Shown: one piece after another, positions 17,116 to 26,923 of the stretch
Position numbering within the stretch: position 1 is the stretch's first letter
How the letters are laid out: each line of letters starts with the position of its first letter
DNA from: Hymenobacter jejuensis
GTDB taxonomy: Bacteria > Bacteroidota > Bacteroidia > Cytophagales > Hymenobacteraceae
Length of the DNA stretch: 64,000 nucleotides
Assembly (NCBI RefSeq): GCF_006337165.1
Contig: NZ_CP040896.1
Coordinates: 3,720,001-3,784,000, forward strand
Reading direction: 5' to 3'
Position numbers and translations under genes: made by a program
The notes under the pieces: generated by a model
What the model was told of the DNA's origin: nothing
The model's input: the letters and a program-made list of their open reading frames with translations, nothing else
The model's database searches: none

Positions 17116-18849
17116 GTGCAAAATCCCAACTCAACGGTTTCCGGTTCGGAGGCCTACGTGATCGGCATCGACTACGGCACAGATTCGGTGCGCGCCCTGC
17201 TGGTGAACGCCCGCACGGGCCAGGAGGTAGCGCAGGCTGTGCACTACTACACGCGCTGGAAAACCCTGCAATACTGCAACCCGGCCCGCAACCAGTTCCG
17301 CCAGCATCCCCTCGACTACATCGAAGGTTTGGAGGCGACCGTGCGCAAAGTGGCGCAGGAAGTACCCGCCGAGCAAATCGTGGGCATCGCCGTGGATACC
17401 ACCGGCTCGACGCCGGGCGCGGTGAACGAGCAAGGGGTAGCGCTGGCCCTTACGCCGGGTTTTGAAGAGAACCCGAACGCCATGTTCGTGCTTTGGAAAG
17501 ACCACACGGCCCTCGAAGAAGCGGCCGAAATCAACCTGAAAGCGCGCACTTGGGGCGGCGACGATTACACCAAGTTTGAAGGCGGCATCTATTCGTCGGA
17601 GTGGTTTTGGGCCAAGATCATGCACGTGGTGCGCGAAGACGAGGCCGTGGCGCAAGCTGCTCACTCCTGGATGGAGCACTGCGACTGGATCACGTTGATG
17701 CTGACAGGTAGCAACTTAGCTACGTTCAAGCGCAGCCGGTGCGCCGCCGGCCACAAAGCCATGTGGCACGAGAGCTGGGGTGGCCTGCCGATGGAAGAGT
17801 TTATTCAGCATCTGGAGCCCAAGCTGACCTATCTGCGTGGCCATCTGTACCAAGACACTTACACGGCCGACGAATCGGCGGGTACGCTGTCGGAAGAGTG
17901 GGCTACGCGCCTGGGCCTGACCACCAACACGGTTGTGGCCGTGGGCAGCTTCGATGCCCACGCGGGCGCCGTAGCCGGCGAAATCGATGCCTATTCCATG
18001 GTGAAAGTGATGGGTACTTCGACCTGCGACATTGTGGTGGCGCCCAGCAACGAGGTGGGCGATCGGCTCGTGCACGGCATCTGCGGGCAGGTCGACGGCT
18101 CGGTAATTCCGGGCATGATGGGCCTGGAAGCGGGGCAGTCGGCGTTCGGCGACTTGCTGGCTTGGTTTAAGCAGATTGTAGAATGGCCGCTGCGCACAAT
18201 GTTGCCCAACTCGAAGGTGCTGACGCCAGAATTGCAAGAAGCTCTGCGTGAAGAGATTAGCAACAACCTGCTGATTGAGCTTGCTAATGCTGCCGAGCAA
18301 GTTGACCCGGCCGAGTCGGCGGTGCTGGCACTCGACTGGGTGAACGGCCGTCGCACACCCGATGCCAACCAAGGCTTGAAAGGCGCTATCATGAACCTCA
18401 CGATGGGCACCAACGCCCCGCAGATCTTCCGGGCGCTGGTCGAAGCTATCTGCTACGGTTCCAAGCAAATCGTGGAACGCTTTGAGAAGGAGGGTATTCC
18501 AATCAAGCAGGTAATCGGCATTGGCGGCGTGGCCAAGAAGTCGCGGTTTGTGATGCAGACCTTGGCCGACGTGCTCAACCGCCCGATCAAAATCGCGGTG
18601 TCGGAGCAGGCGCCGGCGCTCGGTGCCGCTATTTATGCGGCCGTAGCTGCCGGTGTGCACCCAGATGTGCTGACCGCCCAAAAAGAAATGGGCAGCGGTT
18701 TTGCCGAAACCTACGAGCCCAATCCGGCGCGCGTCGCCGATTACCAGGCCCGCTACGAGCAGTACAAAACCTTCGGACAGTTTGTAGAAGAAGTGACGCT
18801 TGGCGAGGGCGAAGTGGCCGAAACAACCTTAGTCGACGACCAGGCATGA
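17116..18849 (+). CDS. araB: Ribulokinase
   Basis: 577 residues with a GTG start (17116), chosen because no ATG lies between it and the GIDYGTDSVRALLV nucleotide-binding motif at residues 18-31. FGGY-kinase features follow: the DTTGSTP loop, AGHKAMWHESWGG, GSFDAHAGAVAGEI, and the C-terminal ATP-binding GIGGVAKKSRFVMQTLADVLN. It phosphorylates L-ribulose at O5 in the cytosol, the second step after AraA. Its stop overlaps the araD start (ATGA), indicating translational coupling. Length is close to the normal value of about 560. Confidence 0.95.
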   Translation: MQNPNSTVSGSEAYVIGIDYGTDSVRALLVNARTGQEVAQAVHYYTRWKTLQYCNPARNQFRQHPLDYIEGLEATVRKVAQEVPAEQIVGIAVDTTGSTPGAVNEQGVALALTPGFEENPNAMFVLWKDHTALEEAAEINLKARTWGGDDYTKFEGGIYSSEWFWAKIMHVVREDEAVAQAAHSWMEHCDWITLMLTGSNLATFKRSRCAAGHKAMWHESWGGLPMEEFIQHLEPKLTYLRGHLYQDTYTADESAGTLSEEWATRLGLTTNTVVAVGSFDAHAGAVAGEIDAYSMVKVMGTSTCDIVVAPSNEVGDRLVHGICGQVDGSVIPGMMGLEAGQSAFGDLLAWFKQIVEWPLRTMLPNSKVLTPELQEALREEISNNLLIELANAAEQVDPAESAVLALDWVNGRRTPDANQGLKGAIMNLTMGTNAPQIFRALVEAICYGSKQIVERFEKEGIPIKQVIGIGGVAKKSRFVMQTLADVLNRPIKIAVSEQAPALGAAIYAAVAAGVHPDVLTAQKEMGSGFAETYEPNPARVADYQARYEQYKTFGQFVEEVTLGEGEVAETTLVDDQA

Positions 18850-19547
18850 GTCAGTATCAAGATCTGAAGCAGGCCTGCTACGAGGCCAATATGCAGCTGC
18901 CCAAGCTCGGGCTGGTGCTGTTTACGTTCGGCAACGCGAGTGTAGTCGACCGCGAGCAGGGTGTGTTCGCCATCAAGCCCAGCGGCGTTCCCTACGACAC
19001 GCTGCGCCCCGAAGACATTGTGATTGTGGACTTTGACGCCAACCCGGTCGAAGGCACAAAGCGCCCGTCGTCGGATACCAAAACCCACGCGGTGCTGTTT
19101 CGGCACTGGGAAGAGATCGGCGGTATTGTGCACACGCACTCTACCTACGCCACTTCCTGGGCACAGGCGCAGCTCGACATCCCGGTTCTGGGTACCACGC
19201 ATGCCGACCACCTTACGGCCGATATCCCGTGTGCGCCGCCCATGTCCGATGACATGATCGCGGGTGACTACGAGCACCAGACGGGCTGGCAAATCATTAA
19301 TGAGTTTCAGCGCCGCGGCCTCTCGCCCACGGAAGTCGAGATGGTGCTGCTCAGCAACCACGCCCCCTTCACCTGGGGCAAAACCGTGGAAAAAGCAGTC
19401 TATAACAGTGCTGTGCTGGAAGAAGTGGCTCGCATGGCGTACCTCAGCTCCACACTGCGCCCCGACGTGCCGCGGCTGAAAGATGCCCTCATTCAGAAGC
19501 ATTACGAGCGCAAACACGGCGTGAACTCCTATTATGGTCAATCATAA
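18846..19547 (+). CDS. araD: L-ribulose-5-phosphate 4-epimerase
   Basis: 233 residues, class II aldolase/epimerase family, full length. Zinc ligands are in VHTHSTYATSW and LLSNHAPFTWG. FGNASVVDRE and KPSGVPYDTL are the substrate and phosphate loops. It converts L-ribulose-5-phosphate to D-xylulose-5-phosphate. The start overlaps the araB stop by four bases. An 8-bp inverted repeat (19537-19556) spans the end of the gene. Confidence 0.95.
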   Translation: MSQYQDLKQACYEANMQLPKLGLVLFTFGNASVVDREQGVFAIKPSGVPYDTLRPEDIVIVDFDANPVEGTKRPSSDTKTHAVLFRHWEEIGGIVHTHSTYATSWAQAQLDIPVLGTTHADHLTADIPCAPPMSDDMIAGDYEHQTGWQIINEFQRRGLSPTEVEMVLLSNHAPFTWGKTVEKAVYNSAVLEEVARMAYLSSTLRPDVPRLKDALIQKHYERKHGVNSYYGQS

Positions 19548-19605
19548 TTGATTGACTATCAACTAAATATAAAATAGCTCTTCTAGAGCTTTCCCTCTCT
19601 TTCTC

Positions 19606-21096
19606 ATGATCGATCTTAAGCAATACGAAGCCTGGTTCCTTACCGGCAGCCAGCACTTGTACGGCCCCGAAACCCTCAAGCAGGTGGCGGAGCACTCCCA
19701 GCAAATTGCCGATGAGTTGAACAAGCAGTTGCCCATCAAAATCGTGTTTAAGCCAGTTTTGACCGGCCCCGACGAGATTTATAAACTAATGCAGGAGGCC
19801 AACACCACGCCCAATTGCGTGGGCCTGATTGCCTGGATGCACACGTTTTCGCCCGCCAAAATGTGGATCAACGGGCTGAAGATCCTCCAAAAGCCGATGG
19901 CACACCTGCACACGCAGTTCAACCGCGACATTCCGTGGGGCGACATCGACATGGACTTCATGAATACGAATCAGTCGGCGCACGGCGACCGCGAGTTTGG
20001 GTTCATCGGCACGCGTATGCGCCTGAACCGTAAGGTAGTAGTAGGCCACTGGCAAGACCCCGCGGTGCACGAGCGCCTGAGCGTGTGGTCACGCGTGGCC
20101 AGCGCCTGGGCCGACTGGCAGGGCGCCCGCTTCGTCCGTTTCGGCGACAATATGCGCTTTGTGGCAGTAACCGAAGGCGATAAGGTCGAAGCTGAAATCA
20201 AGTTTGGCTACTCCGTGAACACCTACGGCATTGGGGACTTGGTCGCCGTGATCAACGCCGTGAGCGACGGTGAGATTGAGGAATTGATGGCCGATTATGA
20301 GGCAGAATACGAGCTGGCCGACACCCTCAAGCCGCAGGGTGGCATGCGCAGCTCTCTGCGCGAGGCGGCTCGTATTGAGTTGGGTATGAGGCGCTTCCTG
20401 CAAACTACTGGTGCTAAAGGCTTTACCGATACCTTCGAGGATCTGCACGGCATGGCCCAATTGCCGGGCATTGCCACCCAGCGCCTGATGGCCGATGGGT
20501 ACGGCTTCGGCGGCGAAGGCGACTGGAAAACAGCAGCGTTGGTGCGCGCCATGAAAGTGATGGGAGCGGGGCTGCCCGGCGGCAACTCCTTTATGGAGGA
20601 TTACACCTACCATTTCGCCCCCAACAACAACCAGGTATTGGGCTCGCATATGCTCGAAATCTGCCCCACGATCTCGACCGGCACGGTGCGCGCCGAAGTG
20701 CATCCGTTGGGCATTGGCGGCAAAGCCGACCCGGTGCGGCTGGTGTTCAACTGCCCGGCTGGCCCGGCGCTAAACGCAACGATTGTCGATTTGGGCAACC
20801 GGTTCCGCTTGATCGTCAACGAGGTAGAAGCTGTGGAGCCGGAGCAGGAGTTGCCGAAGCTACCGGTAGCCCGCGTGCTGTGGAAGGTAAAGCCGGACCT
20901 GAATACCGGCGCGGCCGCCTGGATTTATGCCGGTGGGGCACACCACACTGGTTTCAGCCAAAACCTGACCCCGGAATACCTGGAAGACTTCGCCGAAATG
21001 GCTGGCATCGAATACGTGCTCATCGACGACGAAACGAAGCTGCGCACCTTCAAAAACGAGCTGCGCTACAACGAAGTCGCCTTTGGCGGGCGCTAG
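19606..21096 (+). CDS. araA: L-arabinose isomerase
   Basis: 496 residues, typical length. Metal and catalytic residues match the E. coli set with a small offset: Glu304 (FGGEGDWK), Glu331 (SFMEDYTYH), His348 (LGSHMLE) and His447 (GGAHHTGF). It converts L-arabinose to L-ribulose using Mn2+. It sits 58 bases after araD and 40 bases before the symporter. The gene order araB-araD-araA is common in Bacteroidota. Confidence 0.96.
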   Translation: MIDLKQYEAWFLTGSQHLYGPETLKQVAEHSQQIADELNKQLPIKIVFKPVLTGPDEIYKLMQEANTTPNCVGLIAWMHTFSPAKMWINGLKILQKPMAHLHTQFNRDIPWGDIDMDFMNTNQSAHGDREFGFIGTRMRLNRKVVVGHWQDPAVHERLSVWSRVASAWADWQGARFVRFGDNMRFVAVTEGDKVEAEIKFGYSVNTYGIGDLVAVINAVSDGEIEELMADYEAEYELADTLKPQGGMRSSLREAARIELGMRRFLQTTGAKGFTDTFEDLHGMAQLPGIATQRLMADGYGFGGEGDWKTAALVRAMKVMGAGLPGGNSFMEDYTYHFAPNNNQVLGSHMLEICPTISTGTVRAEVHPLGIGGKADPVRLVFNCPAGPALNATIVDLGNRFRLIVNEVEAVEPEQELPKLPVARVLWKVKPDLNTGAAAWIYAGGAHHTGFSQNLTPEYLEDFAEMAGIEYVLIDDETKLRTFKNELRYNEVAFGGR

Positions 21097-21136
21097 AGAC
21101 ACTATCCATATTTGATTTGCTGCTCCTATCTACCTC

Positions 21137-22840
21137 ATGCAGAACAAATTAACGGTCCTCGACTTAGGCGTCTTCCTCGTTTACCTCGTGGGGGTGTCGG
21201 CCTATGGTTACTACGTCTACAAAAGCAAGCAGAAAGCCCAGACCGACACCAAGGATTACTTTCTCGCGGAAGGCTCGCTGACGTGGTGGGCCATCGGGGC
21301 GAGCATGATCGCTTCCAACATCTCGGCTGAGCAGTTCATTGGCATGTCCGGCAACGGCTTCACGGTGGGTGCCGCGGTGGCCGCTTACGAGTGGGTGGCC
21401 GCCATCGTGCTCATCGTCGTGGCGGTGTTCTTTATGCCGGTGTACCTGAAGCAGAAAATCTTCACGATGCCGCAGTTTCTGGAGCAGCGCTACAACTCCA
21501 CGCTAAGCCTGATTATGAGCGTCTTCTGGTTGTTTCTGTACGTGCTCGTCAACCTGACTTCCATCCTCTACCTCGGGGCGCTGGCCATCAGCAACCTGAT
21601 CGGGGGCGGCAGTTTTCACCTGATTATGGTGGCCCTGGCCGTGTTTGCGCTCATCATCACGCTGGGCGGCATGAAAGTGGTTGGGTATACCGACGTGGTG
21701 CAGGTGGTGGTGCTGGTGATCGGGGGCTTGGTCACTACCTACGTGGCCCTGACGCTGGTGAGCGAACGCTTCGGCCTGGGCAGCAATGCAATAGCTGGGT
21801 TTGGGGCGTTGATGCACGACGCCAACGATCACTTTCACATGATCATTCACAAACCCGACCCTGGTGCTCCGCAAGCCGAGATCAATAAGTACCTGATGCT
21901 CCCCGGCCTGACGATGTATTTGGCTGGCCAATGGATTGTAAATCTTAACTACTGGGGTTGTAATCAATACATTACGCAGCGCGCTCTGGGTGCCGACCTC
22001 AAGACGGCTCGCACCGGGATTCTGTTTGCCGGCCTGCTCAAGCTGCTCATGCCGGTGATCGTGATGTTGCCCGGCATCGCAGCGTACGTGCTTTACAAAA
22101 ACGGTGGTTTGCAGCAAGAAATGTCTTCGGCAACGGGCCAGTTTAACCCCGACAACGCTTATTCTGCGATCCTGACGTTCTTGCCCAACGGCCTGAAAGG
22201 CTTGTCGATGGCGGCGCTCACGGCGGCCATTGTGGCCTCGCTGGCTGGCAAAGTCAACTCGATCTCGACGATCTTCACCCTCGACATCTACAAGCGGTAT
22301 CTCAAGCCCGACGCTTCAGAAAAGCAGCAGGTATGGATCGGGCGCGTTACCATTTTCGCCGCCATGTTCTTGGGCATTGCCCTGACGTGGGAAGATCTTT
22401 TGGGCATCGGCAGCGCGGGCGGCTTCACCTACATCCAGAAGTACACGGGCTTTATCTCGCCCGGCATCGTGGCCATCTTCGTGCTGGGCATGTTCTGGAA
22501 GCGCACCACCGCTTCGGCGGCCATCGCCGGCATCCTGTCGGGCTTCGTGCTGTCGGTGTTCTTCAACAACTTCGCGCCGGCCTGGTTCGGCAACGAAACG
22601 CTGCTCTGGTCGGCCTTGCCCAACGGGCACGGCGGCTACGAAATTCCCTTCCTGATCTGCATGGGCTGGTCATTCGTCTTCACCGCCCTGCTGATGATCG
22701 GCATGAGCCTGGTTGGGCCGGTGGTCAATGCCAAAGCCCTGCATCTCGACGTGCGCATGTTCCGCGTGAGTCCGCAAACCATGTCGCTGATTGTCGTGAC
22801 GATTCTGCTGATTACGGCTCTTTACGCAAAATTCTGGTAA
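21137..22840 (+). CDS. Sodium/sugar symporter (SSS family, SGLT-like), probable arabinose importer
   Basis: 567 residues with about 14 hydrophobic helices. SSS hallmarks are DYFLAEGSLTWWAIGASMIASNISAEQFIGMSGNG near the N-terminus, and helix-rich text through FTMPQFLEQRYN and the conserved AALTAAIVASLAGKVNSISTIFTLDIYKRYL. Known relatives (vSGLT-like) couple Na+ to sugar uptake across the inner membrane. Its place directly between araA and a GH51 gene makes L-arabinose the likely substrate. Specificity is inferred from context. Confidence 0.88.
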   Translation: MQNKLTVLDLGVFLVYLVGVSAYGYYVYKSKQKAQTDTKDYFLAEGSLTWWAIGASMIASNISAEQFIGMSGNGFTVGAAVAAYEWVAAIVLIVVAVFFMPVYLKQKIFTMPQFLEQRYNSTLSLIMSVFWLFLYVLVNLTSILYLGALAISNLIGGGSFHLIMVALAVFALIITLGGMKVVGYTDVVQVVVLVIGGLVTTYVALTLVSERFGLGSNAIAGFGALMHDANDHFHMIIHKPDPGAPQAEINKYLMLPGLTMYLAGQWIVNLNYWGCNQYITQRALGADLKTARTGILFAGLLKLLMPVIVMLPGIAAYVLYKNGGLQQEMSSATGQFNPDNAYSAILTFLPNGLKGLSMAALTAAIVASLAGKVNSISTIFTLDIYKRYLKPDASEKQQVWIGRVTIFAAMFLGIALTWEDLLGIGSAGGFTYIQKYTGFISPGIVAIFVLGMFWKRTTASAAIAGILSGFVLSVFFNNFAPAWFGNETLLWSALPNGHGGYEIPFLICMGWSFVFTALLMIGMSLVGPVVNAKALHLDVRMFRVSPQTMSLIVVTILLITALYAKFW

Positions 22841-22850
22841 TCAAAAACTT

Positions 22851-24890
22851 ATGCTGAACATTCCCGCCCATTCTGCGCAAGCTATTGCGAAAAGCCTCCT
22901 GGCGCTTGGTCTGTTGTCGAGCGCTACTGCCCAGGCTCAAACCGCCGCACCAACCACCGTCACGGTGCAGGTAAACAAGCCTGGCAAACCGGTGCCGAAG
23001 AACATGTACGGCCTGTTTTTCGAAGATATCAACTTCGCCGCCGACGGAGGCTTGTACCCCGAGTTGGTGAAAAACAAGTCGTTTGAAACCACCGAGCACC
23101 TGGTTGGGTGGAAAGCGCTGAAAGGCGGCGCGGGCCTTGAAACCTACGCCGTGCTCAACCAGCAGCCCATCAGCGCCACCAACTCGCATTTCGTGCGCCT
23201 CACTACCCGCACGGCCAGCCCCGATGCCGGTCTGACCAACGAAGGCTTCCGCGGCATGGGCCTCAAGCAAGGCGCCGAGTACACGTTTTCGCTGTACGCC
23301 CGTCGCGGTCCTGGCAGCGTCAATGCGCTGACTGTGACGCTGGAAGATGAAAAGGGAAACCCCCTGGCGCAAGCCCAGATTTCGGGCCTGACCACCGAGT
23401 GGAAAAAGTACGCGGTGCCGCTCCGACCCTCGGCTACCAGCAGCCGGGGCCATCTGAAGATCACCCTCGACGGGGCCGGCACCGCCGACCTCGATGTGGT
23501 GTCGCTGTTTCCGAAAGACACCTGGCAAAACCGTCCCAACGGCCTGCGCACCGACTTGGTGCAGCTGCTCAAGGACATGAAACCGGGTTTTCTGCGTTTC
23601 CCCGGCGGCTGCATCGTAGAAGGCCGCACGCTGGCCGAGCGCTACCAATGGAAGGAAACCATTGGCGACGTGGCCTCGCGCGTGCCGCTCATCAACCGCT
23701 GGAACATGGAGTTCAAGCACCGCTCCACCCCCGACTACTACCAATCGTTCGGGTTGGGCTTCTTTGAATATTTTCAGCTTGCCGAAGATATTGGTGCTGA
23801 GCCACTTCCCATTCTCAACGTGGGCATGGCTTGTCAGTTCAATTCGGCCGAGCTGGCGCCGATGAGCAGCACAGCCGGAGGGCCAAACGCCACAGCCAAC
23901 GCCGACGACCCCACGCTGGAAACCTTTATTCAGGATGCGCTTGACCTCATCGAATTTGCCAACGGTCCTGCTACCAGCACGTGGGGCGCCAAACGCGTGG
24001 CGATGGGCCATCCGGCTCCTTTCAACCTCAAGCTCATCGGCATCGGCAACGAGCAATGGGGCCCGCAGTACCTCGAGCGCTACGAGCCGTTTGCAAAGGC
24101 CGTAAAAGCCAAGTACCCCGCGATTCAGATCGTGAGCAGCGCCGGCCCCAGCCCCGACGGCGAACTGTTCGACAAAGCCAGCAAACGTCTGGCGGAGCTG
24201 AAAGCGGAATACGTAGATGAGCACTACTACGCCAAGCCCGACTGGTTCCGGCAGCACGTCGATCGCTACGACAAATATGCGCGCACCGGCCCCAAGATTT
24301 TTGCAGGTGAGTACGCCGCTCAAAGTGTAGCCATTGGCAGCCCCGACAACAAAAATACCTGGGATTGCGCCATCTCGGAAGCGGCCTTCATGACGGGTTT
24401 GGAACGCAACGCCGATGTAGTGGGCATGGCCTCGTACGCCCCGATGTTTGCTCACGTCGATGCGTGGCAGTGGACGCCCAACATGATCTGGTTCGATAAC
24501 CTGCGCTCGTACGGCACGCCTAACTACTACGTGCAGAAGCTGTTCAGCCTCAACAAAGGCACCACGATGCTGCCCGTAGAAAACAAGAACGGCCAAGATA
24601 ACCTCTTCACCAGCGCCGTCGCCGACGACCAGGCCGGCGAAATCGTGGTGAAGCTGGTGAACTACTCTTCTTCGCCGCGTCCGGTAAAAATCAGCCTTAC
24701 TGGCGCTAAAAAAGTAGGCAAAGCTGGTAAAGCCATCGTGTTGTCAAGCAGTGACTTGCAGGCAGTGAACACGCTCGATCAACCAACCAACGTGTCGCCT
24801 AAAGAGGAGAAGTTTTCGGCGGGCGCTACCACAACCTACACGCTGGCTCCGAACTCTTTCACGGTATTGCGCATCCCTGGCAAGCGCTAA
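22851..24890 (+). CDS. GH51 alpha-L-arabinofuranosidase with inserted carbohydrate-binding module
   Basis: 679 residues, exported (signal peptide 1-30, ending TAQAQ). A short N-terminal segment with YGLFFEDI is interrupted by a CBM4/9-like beta-sandwich (about 75-225). The GH51 TIM barrel continues from PGFLRFPGG with acid/base Glu401 (GIGNEQWG) and nucleophile Glu487 (IFAGEYAAQ). A beta-domain closes the protein. It removes terminal alpha-L-arabinofuranose from arabinan or arabinoxylan pieces in the periplasm. The start is only 10 bases after the symporter stop. It is the last gene of the ara operon, with a terminator 15 bases on. Confidence 0.92.
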   Translation: MLNIPAHSAQAIAKSLLALGLLSSATAQAQTAAPTTVTVQVNKPGKPVPKNMYGLFFEDINFAADGGLYPELVKNKSFETTEHLVGWKALKGGAGLETYAVLNQQPISATNSHFVRLTTRTASPDAGLTNEGFRGMGLKQGAEYTFSLYARRGPGSVNALTVTLEDEKGNPLAQAQISGLTTEWKKYAVPLRPSATSSRGHLKITLDGAGTADLDVVSLFPKDTWQNRPNGLRTDLVQLLKDMKPGFLRFPGGCIVEGRTLAERYQWKETIGDVASRVPLINRWNMEFKHRSTPDYYQSFGLGFFEYFQLAEDIGAEPLPILNVGMACQFNSAELAPMSSTAGGPNATANADDPTLETFIQDALDLIEFANGPATSTWGAKRVAMGHPAPFNLKLIGIGNEQWGPQYLERYEPFAKAVKAKYPAIQIVSSAGPSPDGELFDKASKRLAELKAEYVDEHYYAKPDWFRQHVDRYDKYARTGPKIFAGEYAAQSVAIGSPDNKNTWDCAISEAAFMTGLERNADVVGMASYAPMFAHVDAWQWTPNMIWFDNLRSYGTPNYYVQKLFSLNKGTTMLPVENKNGQDNLFTSAVADDQAGEIVVKLVNYSSSPRPVKISLTGAKKVGKAGKAIVLSSSDLQAVNTLDQPTNVSPKEEKFSAGATTTYTLAPNSFTVLRIPGKR

Positions 24891-24904
24891 ATCAGAGTAA
24901 AACT

Positions 24905-24949
24905 AAAAGCTGGTTTCCCGCTTCAGTCGAGGCGGGAAACCAGCTTTTT
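24905..24949 (+). terminator. Terminator of the ara operon
   Basis: A 17-bp perfect stem (24905-24921 with 24932-24948) ends in T-rich sequence. Its A-rich 5' arm makes it able to work in both directions. Confidence 0.8.
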
Positions 24950-24952
24950 ATC

Positions 24953-24971
24953 TATCAATAACTAATTGATA
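24953..24971. repeat. AT-rich inverted repeat of the dispersed element family
   Basis: TATCAAT (24953-24959) and ATTGATA (24965-24971) flank five bases directly before the GH27 start codon. Related to the TTGATAATCAA elements elsewhere in the window. Confidence 0.4.
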
Positions 24972-26822
24972 ATGAAATATTTACCCAATGCGTTGATTGG
25001 CTTCTCTCTGCTTGCCGCTGCTACGCCAGCCTTCCCGCAAGCCGTCAAACCGCAAACCGATTTCCACCAGTGGGCCGCCACGCCGCCGATGGGGTGGAAC
25101 AGCTGGGATTGCTACGGCCCGACCGTGACCGAAGCCGAGGTAAAAGCCAATGCCGATTATATGGCTAAATACCTCAAAACCAGCGGCTGGGAATACGTGG
25201 TGGTGGACATTCGCTGGTACGTGGGCAACGACACGGCCCACGGCTACAACGAGAAAGACCCCGATTTCTCCATTGATAAGTACGGCCGATTTACGCCAGC
25301 GGTAAATCGGTTTCCTTCAGCTGCTAATGGGCAAGGATTCAAGCCCTTAGCCGATTACATGCACCGCAAAGGACTCAAATTCGGCATTCACATCATGCGC
25401 GGAGTGCCCGTGGTGGCCGTGAACCGCAAGCTGCCGATTTTGGGAAGCACCGCTACGGCGGCCGATATCTATTCAAAAGAAGGCCAAGCGGGTTGGCTGC
25501 ACGACATGTACACGGTGGTGGCGGGCAAACCCGGTGCCCAGGAGTACTACAATTCGCTGTTTAAGCTATATGCTGCCTGGGGCGTCGATTTTGTGAAAGT
25601 GGATGATTTGTCGTCGCCGTATCACGCACCGGAAGTGGAGATGATCCGCAAGGCCATCGACCTGTCGGGGCGCAAGATGGTACTCAGCACGTCGCCGGGC
25701 GAAACGCCCATTGCACAGGCCAAACACGTGCAGCAACACGCCAATATGTGGCGCACCGTAGGCGACTTCTGGGATAGCTGGGGCCAGCTCAAAGAGCATT
25801 TTGCCGTGTGCGAACGCTGGGCGCCGTATAGCATGACCGGCGCGTGGCCCGACGCAGACATGCTGCCCTTGGGGCGGCTGGGCATCCGGGCCGAGCGGGG
25901 CAACGACCGCATGTCGCAATTCACGAAGGATGAGCAGTATACGCTGATGACGTTGTGGTCGATTTTTCGCTCGCCGCTCATGTTTGGTGGCGATTTGCCC
26001 AGCAATGACGCTTTCACACTGTCGCTGATTACCAACAAGGAAGTGCTGGCGGTGCATCATAACAGCAAGAACAACAAGCAGTTATTCAGAAACGGAGACT
26101 TGATCGGGTGGACGGCCGACGATCCGAAAACCGGCGACAAGTACTTGGCACTTTTCAACGCTTCCGATCAGCAGCTGGCTGACGAAAGCGAAGCTGCCTG
26201 GGCCAGCGGGCTGCTTAATCGGCAAACGCCCGGCCAGAGCAAAGCGGTGGATATCGACATTGCCGGCGCGCAAAAACTTTACCTGAACGTGCGCGACGGT
26301 GGCGACGACACCGCCTGGGACCACGCCGACTGGCTTACTCCGACGCTCTCCAACGACACCCAAACCCTGCCGCTGACTTCCCTAACCTGGACAAAGGCCA
26401 CTGCCGGTTGGGGCAAGGTGAGCACCAATAAAAGTGTTTCGGGCGCCGATCTGATGGTGGCAGGCAAAAAATACGAGGCTGGCATCGGCACGCATGCCAA
26501 CTCTATAATCGAGTACGACCTGCCCGCTGGGTACACGCGCTTTAAAGCCCTTGCGGGCCTCGACAATGCCGGCGCGTCGCAAAATGTGGGCGGCACCGTT
26601 AATTTTCTGGTGTTCACCAAAAGCCCTTTTAAGCCCATGCCACCCGACTCAGCGCGGATAGCTGTGCCGCTCAAGCAGCTGGGCTTCGATGGCTCCTGCA
26701 CCATCCGCAACCTCTGGACGGGCAAGAACATCGGCGCTTTCAAAGGTGAATTCGCGCCTTACATCCGGCGCCACGGCGCGGGTTTTTACCGCATTTCGGC
26801 CGCGAAGAGTAAGACAAGTTAG
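24972..26822 (+). CDS. GH27 glycosidase, likely beta-L-arabinopyranosidase, with NPCBM-like domain
   Basis: 616 residues from the ATG at 24972, preferred over an upstream TTG. Signal peptide 1-24. GH27 TIM barrel: PPMGWNSWDCYG (39-49), nucleophile Asp211 (FVKVDD), acid/base Asp265 (RTVGDFWDSW). A C-terminal NPCBM-like sandwich (about 465-600) contains YEAGIGTHANS. Alpha-galactosidases of this family have two Asp in a DDCW-type motif; here it reads DIRW (Asp79-Ile80). Replacement of the second Asp by Ile is the change known for GH27 beta-L-arabinopyranosidases such as Geobacillus Abp (recalled, not looked up). With the arabinose context this favours that activity. Alpha-galactosidase remains the default alternative. 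Confidence 0.85.
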   Translation: MKYLPNALIGFSLLAAATPAFPQAVKPQTDFHQWAATPPMGWNSWDCYGPTVTEAEVKANADYMAKYLKTSGWEYVVVDIRWYVGNDTAHGYNEKDPDFSIDKYGRFTPAVNRFPSAANGQGFKPLADYMHRKGLKFGIHIMRGVPVVAVNRKLPILGSTATAADIYSKEGQAGWLHDMYTVVAGKPGAQEYYNSLFKLYAAWGVDFVKVDDLSSPYHAPEVEMIRKAIDLSGRKMVLSTSPGETPIAQAKHVQQHANMWRTVGDFWDSWGQLKEHFAVCERWAPYSMTGAWPDADMLPLGRLGIRAERGNDRMSQFTKDEQYTLMTLWSIFRSPLMFGGDLPSNDAFTLSLITNKEVLAVHHNSKNNKQLFRNGDLIGWTADDPKTGDKYLALFNASDQQLADESEAAWASGLLNRQTPGQSKAVDIDIAGAQKLYLNVRDGGDDTAWDHADWLTPTLSNDTQTLPLTSLTWTKATAGWGKVSTNKSVSGADLMVAGKKYEAGIGTHANSIIEYDLPAGYTRFKALAGLDNAGASQNVGGTVNFLVFTKSPFKPMPPDSARIAVPLKQLGFDGSCTIRNLWTGKNIGAFKGEFAPYIRRHGAGFYRISAAKSKTS

Positions 26823-26923
26823 GGAAGAATTGAGACAAATGGCTTCAAGCTTTCTCTTGTGAAATAGTAAATCCATTCTGAAAACGGCACAGCGTTTGTT
26901 TCTATTATCATATAATAGTACAA

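Noticed and set aside
15837..17129. Minus-strand open frame of about 430 codons
   Set aside because: Antisense to the aldose epimerase gene, low-complexity Val/His/Arg-rich product, no homology signals.
17716..18681. Minus-strand open frame of about 320 codons
   Set aside because: Antisense to araB, no domain features.
22812..24596. Long open frame (about 590 codons) on the minus strand
   Set aside because: It lies exactly opposite the GH51 gene and has no family features. GC-rich codon bias keeps antisense frames open.
26888..26901. Possible LacI-type operator before the SGNH hydrolase gene
   Set aside because: CACAGCGTTTGTTT keeps only one half-site and has wrong spacing.
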